A DNA stretch of 64,000 bases, taken from positions 2,232,001 through 2,296,000 of the forward strand of contig NC_052395.1 of the NCBI RefSeq assembly GCF_009389715.1. The letters run 5' to 3'. Source of the DNA: Phoenix dactylifera. Its lineage: Eukaryota > Streptophyta > Magnoliopsida > Arecales > Arecaceae. Positions 60,528-64,000 of the stretch are shown piece after piece (the stretch's first letter is position 1; the number at the start of each line of letters is the position of its first letter). The notes beneath the pieces were generated by a model. That model saw only the letters and a list, made by a program, of their open reading frames with translations. It did not search any database and was not told the DNA's origin. The translations under genes were made by a program, and so were the position numbers.

Positions 60528-61805
60528 CTACTCCAATGACTTCATCTCATCATCCATGGCCAACTCCCACTCCTTCCTGGTATCAACCTCCAATGCTTCC
60601 GTAAAGCATTCAGGTTCGCCATTATCTGTGAGCAGCAAATAATTAAGAGTCCCATCATACCTTTGAGGAGGCTTCCCATGAGTACTACGAGTGGACCTTC
60701 TTAGTTGTGGAGGGGGTGCCAATGCTTCAGGTTCTTGCTCTGACTGAGTCTTATGATCAGAATTTGTAGACTCCTCTTCAGGATCCACAAAACACGGCTC
60801 AACAGGTTTTGTTTCTGATTCATAGCTCTGCTGCATTTTCTCATTGAATACCACATCATTACTACGAATGATCTTCCTGTGTTCGGGATCCCAAAGCCGG
60901 TACCCAAACTGTTGACCTCCGTATCCAACGAAAATGCACTTCTTTGATTTGGCGTCTAGTTTGCTTCTTTGACTGGAATCAACATGGACATAACCGGTAC
61001 AGCCGAATACTCGTAAATGCGCCAAATCAATCTTCTTCGCTGCCCATGCTTCCTCAGGAATCCCAAATTCAAGTTTCTTTGATGGCCCTCTGTTGATCAA
61101 GTAGGCAGCAGTGTTAACTGCTTCCGCCCAAAACTGCTGTGGCAATCCAGCATGTATCCTCATGCTCCTGGCACGATCATTAATTGTTCTGTTCATCCTT
61201 TCAGCAACTCCATTTTGTTGTGGTGTCCCTAGAACTGTCCTCTGCCTGACGATCCCAGCATCTGCACAGTAGTCCTCAAACTCCCTGCTACAATACTCAC
61301 CACCGTTATCCGATCTCAGGCATTTCAACCTCCTTCCTGTCTCGAGTTCTACCATCGCCTGCCATCTCCTGAAGACCCCAAATACCTCTGACTTGTGCTT
61401 CAAGAAGAACACCCAAAGCTTCCTAGTAGCATCATCAATAAAAGTAACATAGTACTGAGATCCACCAATGGAAGAAACTGGTGTAGGCCCCCACACGTCC
61501 GTGTGCACGAGATCTAGCTTTTCTTGCTTCCGAGGTTTTCCTTCTTTGTTGAATGAAACACGCTTCTGCTTTCCGAGAACACAATCCTCACAGAAGTCCA
61601 TCTCAACACTCCTGAGACCCTGCAGCTTTCCCAACTGGTGCATCACCTCCAGTCCCTGATAACTCATGTGCCCAAGTCTGCAATGCCATAACTTGGCGTC
61701 CACATCTGCTGCAGCAACTCCAATAGAGTTCTCCGTGCCGTTGGCGACATAAAGTGTCCCAACCTTCTTGCCACTAGCCACCATCAACGAACCTCTGGAT
61801 ATCTT
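60528..61805 (-). pseudogene. GAG-pre-integrase and integrase of the Tnt1-like Copia
   Basis: This section lies between the two stops. The zinc-binding part is LWHCRLGHMSYQGLEVMHQL ... FCEDCVLGKQ (HHCC). The catalytic core has D in DLVHTDVWGPT, D in CLRSDNGGEYCS, and E in TPQQNGVAERMNRTI. The C-terminal region has FVGYGGQQFGYRLWDPEHRK. It ends at TAG 60528-60530, after DDEMKSLE, where Gln is usual. Confidence 0.93.
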
Positions 61806-62942
61806 TCACTGATCAGCTGTGAAAGTAGTCTTGTACCCCTGGCTCGCCAACTGTCCAACAGAAATCAGATTCCTCTGCAGTTGAGGCACGTGCCGTACGT
61901 CCTCAAGCTCAAGTGAAGATCCAGAAATCAACTTCACTTCCGCGCTTCCCCTTCCTTGTATGGTGCAAGGCTCTCCATCCCCTAGGTAGACTTTGCCGAA
62001 GTCTCCCTTCTCATATCCTCCAAGAAGCTTCCGTTGGGATGTAGCATGGAAAGACGCGCCCGAGTCTATCACCCAAGACTCGTCACAGGTAGATAAAGAT
62101 AGAACGAGGGCATCCATATCACCGTCTTCAGCAAGATTTGCCAGATCCTTGCTGACTCCTTTGGTGTGATCGCCTTGCTTCCCTTTAGGAGATTTGCAGT
62201 CCCTCCTAAAGTGCCCCGTCTTTCCGTAGTTCCAGCACTTCACTCCCTTGTTCTGAGGTGCTCGAGACCTGCTGGATCTCGACTTCGAGTCGCTTCGAAA
62301 TCGACCGTCCTTCTTTTGTCTTCCCCGTTCAGAGGTGTTTAGTACACTTCCAGACGACTCCGTAGCTCCAGAAGATTTCTTTCTTGCTTCTTCACTTAGA
62401 AGCACTCCCACAACGTCATCAAAGATCAACTTCCCCGTCGCCGAAGAGTTGCTCACCGCCATCACCAGGCCCTCCCAGCTATCAGGCAATCCGGAGAGGA
62501 TTAGCAATGCCCGAATCTCATCGTCAAAACTAATCTCCACTGACTCCAACTGGGCCGTGAGTCCATTGAATTCGTTGAGGTATTCAGCTATGCTGCCGCC
62601 ATTTTTCATACGAAGATTAAACAACCTCTTCATGAGAAATACCTTGTTTGATGCTGAGGGTTTCTCGTACATCCGCGATAATGTTGCCATCAACTCCATC
62701 GTCGTCTTCTCGTTTTTTATGTTGAATGCCACTTGGGATGCAAGTGACAATCTAATGGTGCCGAGCGTCTTCCGATCGAGGACCTCCCAGTCTTCATCGG
62801 ACATCTTCTCTGGTTTCTTTGCTCTACCTCCAAGAGGTAAATAGAGATCCTTCTGGTAAAGGTAATCCTCTATTTGCATCTTCCAAAACCCGAAGTTCGT
62901 GCCATTGAACTTCTCAATTCGCACCTTTCCTTCATCCGCCAT
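61806..62942 (-). pseudogene. Gag and protease of the Tnt1-like Copia
   Basis: Start MADEGKVRIEKFNG at 62942, 30 bp after the 5' LTR and just past the PBS; the upstream Met at 62999 lies inside the LTR and is unlikely. The Gag domain (residues ~1-200) includes WKMQIEDYLYQKDLY and YLNEFNGLTAQLESVEI. The zinc knuckle reads CWNYGKTGHFRRDC, with Tyr in place of the second Cys, so RNA binding is probably impaired. The protease has active-site WVIDSGASFHAT and HVPQLQRNLISVGQL. Translation ends at TGA 61806-61808 where Trp is usual. Confidence 0.92.
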
Positions 62943-62956
62943 CGCAGAAAACCAAT

Positions 62957-62969
62957 AGCTCTGATACCA
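62957..62969 (-). other. tRNA-iMet primer binding site (Tnt1-like Copia)
   Basis: Minus-strand TGGTATCAGAGCT starts 2 bp inside the 5' LTR end. It is complementary to initiator Met tRNA and gives the orientation. Confidence 0.93.
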
Positions 62970-62971
62970 CT

Positions 62972-63910
62972 TGTTGTCAGCGCCCACGCCGGAACCCACT
63001 CACACCGGCGCCGCCACCGACGTCGGACAAGCAAAGAGAGATACGAACGGATAAGCACTCTCTCGCTCCCTCGACTCCGGACTCAAGGATCACCTCTTCG
63101 CTCCGCCTACGAAGGGCAAAAGATTACCCCGTGGTATCAGTAGGGTAAAACACTTGAGCACCGCAACGGATTATCAAAGATCAAAGAAAGGAGAAGGAAG
63201 AAAATAGCAAAGCAAACACAAAGATGTAACGAGGTTCGGCTACAAATAGCCTACGTCCTCCACCGCTCCAAATCTCAATTAGGATGAACTGATTACAGAG
63301 ATAGCACACACCCGAACGATCACAAGCGATCGATCTACAAGAGATTCACACAGAATTCCCTTTGCACAAGAAGTAGGATCCCAATCCTCTTCTTCTCTAG
63401 AACCCTAGCCTCACAAACAAGAGTCTCTCTCAAATATACGGCCAATTCTATTACCCTAGGGCTCTCATGAGTCCTATATATAGTCTCAAGACCTTCAGAT
63501 GATCATAGCCGTCGAAATACCAACAAAACACCAAAAGAGAACTCATCCGTATGATTTCCCGCGAGCCCGAGTCGACTCGGCTGAAGTTCGAGTCGACTCT
63601 GGCACGTCTGGACAATTTCCAGTTTAACTGGCACGATCTCGAGTCGACTCGACTGTGGCTCGAGTCGACTCGACGATGCTTTGAGTCGACTCGACTGTAG
63701 CTCGAGCCGACTCTGACAGTCCAGACAGAAACATGGTTTTTCGGCCTTTCTTCTCTCGGGTCGACTCGACGGACCTCGAGTCGACTCGACTGTTCCCGAG
63801 TCGACACGACTGTAGCTCGAGTCGACTCCGACAGTCCGCCAGACAGAACTATGCAGAATTGATTCTCCTTCAATTCTCTTCATCACCAAAGGTCTCCACA
63901 TACCCCAACA
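62972..63910 (-). repeat. 5' LTR of the Tnt1-like Copia
   Basis: 939 bp, colinear with the 3' LTR. It carries the same 21-bp phased GAGTCGACTC array at about 63569-63830. Confidence 0.95.
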
Positions 63911-64000
63911 CAGTCATCTCGTTCCACTTAAGGTAATTATCCATGACGGCTCTCCAATCAAGATACACGCTTGGCTTGGGTTGACCAGCAAAGGTAGGGG
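63911..64000 (-). pseudogene. Gypsy gag fragment, cut by window end
   Basis: Minus strand reads FAGQPKPSVYLDWRAVMDNY then LKWNEM. It continues into the fragment at 58011 once the Copia is set aside. Confidence 0.8.

Larger units (their letters stand above)
58017..63910 (-). mobile_element. Nearly intact Tnt1/Tork-like Ty1/copia element (5.9 kb)
   Basis: LTRs are 58017-58955 (3' LTR) and 62972-63910 (5' LTR), each 939 bp, starting TGTTGTCAGC and ending TACCCCAACA. The TSD cagtc lies at 58012-58016 and 63911-63915. By eye the LTRs differ at about 15 positions (~1.6%), mostly transitions. A single-frame polyprotein runs from 62942 to 59067 with only two in-frame stops. It is inserted in the gag of the gypsy element. 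Confidence 0.96.
53404..64000 (-). mobile_element. Ty3/gypsy chromovirus remnant, nested by two other elements and cut by the window end
   Basis: Pieces belonging to it: 63911-64000 and 57849-58011 (gag), 55533-54316 (gag to integrase), 54298-54005 (integrase C-terminus), about 54004-53800 (chromodomain), then a probable 3' LTR ending ...GCTACATCACA near 53404. The gag reading (FAGQPKPSVYLDWRAVMDNYL at the window end, then GQAHWYWYNVEHMHE at 57930) continues across both nested insertions once they are set aside. Stops and frameshifts are scattered throughout. The 5' LTR would lie beyond 64000, so its TSD cannot be checked. Confidence 0.85.

Overview
This is nuclear DNA from a flowering plant, rich in transposable elements. 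The evidence is an intronless PLS-class PPR gene, an ABCA transporter gene with about 18 exons joined by GT-AG introns, and Ty1/copia elements primed by initiator-Met tRNA. A Ty3/gypsy chromovirus, LINE, SINE, hAT, Mutator and Tourist-type elements are also present. A large-genome monocot such as a palm would fit, but the sequence alone does not fix the species.

Layout. 1247-3115 (+): a PPR-E+ organellar RNA-editing-type protein. 4390-6229: a solo LTR with 5-bp target-site duplication (TSD). 7336-8100: a Tourist-like MITE. About 10200-10740: a ~180-bp tandem repeat upstream of the ABCA promoter. 11178-33143 (+): an ABCA half-transporter gene. Its intron 11 (14 kb) holds an 11.8-kb Sirevirus-like Copia element (17721-29486, minus strand, TSD ccttt). 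Exon 16 carries a one-base insertion that shifts the frame between Walker B and the H-loop. 33592-36351 (-): a 5'-truncated LINE with a 14-bp TSD. 37043-37992 (+): a two-exon gene for a small membrane protein of unknown function. 41769-42747: a hAT-like non-autonomous element.

43840-52770 (-): a multi-exon NDUFAF7-like gene (mitochondrial complex I assembly methyltransferase) that has decayed to a pseudogene. It has nonsense codons, frameshifts, a lost splice donor and missing exons. A Mutator-like element sits inside its last exon and an inverted hAT duplication in an intron. About 53404-64000 (-): a chromodomain Ty3/gypsy element with a large internal deletion. It is interrupted by a 2.3-kb solo LTR (55544-57843) and by a nearly intact Tnt1/Tork-like Copia element (58017-63910), and it runs off the window.

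The most unusual signal is non-coding. Three separate LTR types (solo LTR, Sirevirus-like, Tnt1-like) carry arrays of the palindrome GAGTCGACTC, often spaced by exactly 21 bp. The Sirevirus-like element has a further array just upstream of its extra (env-like) ORF. The fourth LTR (55544-57843) carries an array of a different palindrome, TCCTAATnnnATTAGGA. I read these as regulatory arrays shared or independently acquired by retroelements; that is inference.
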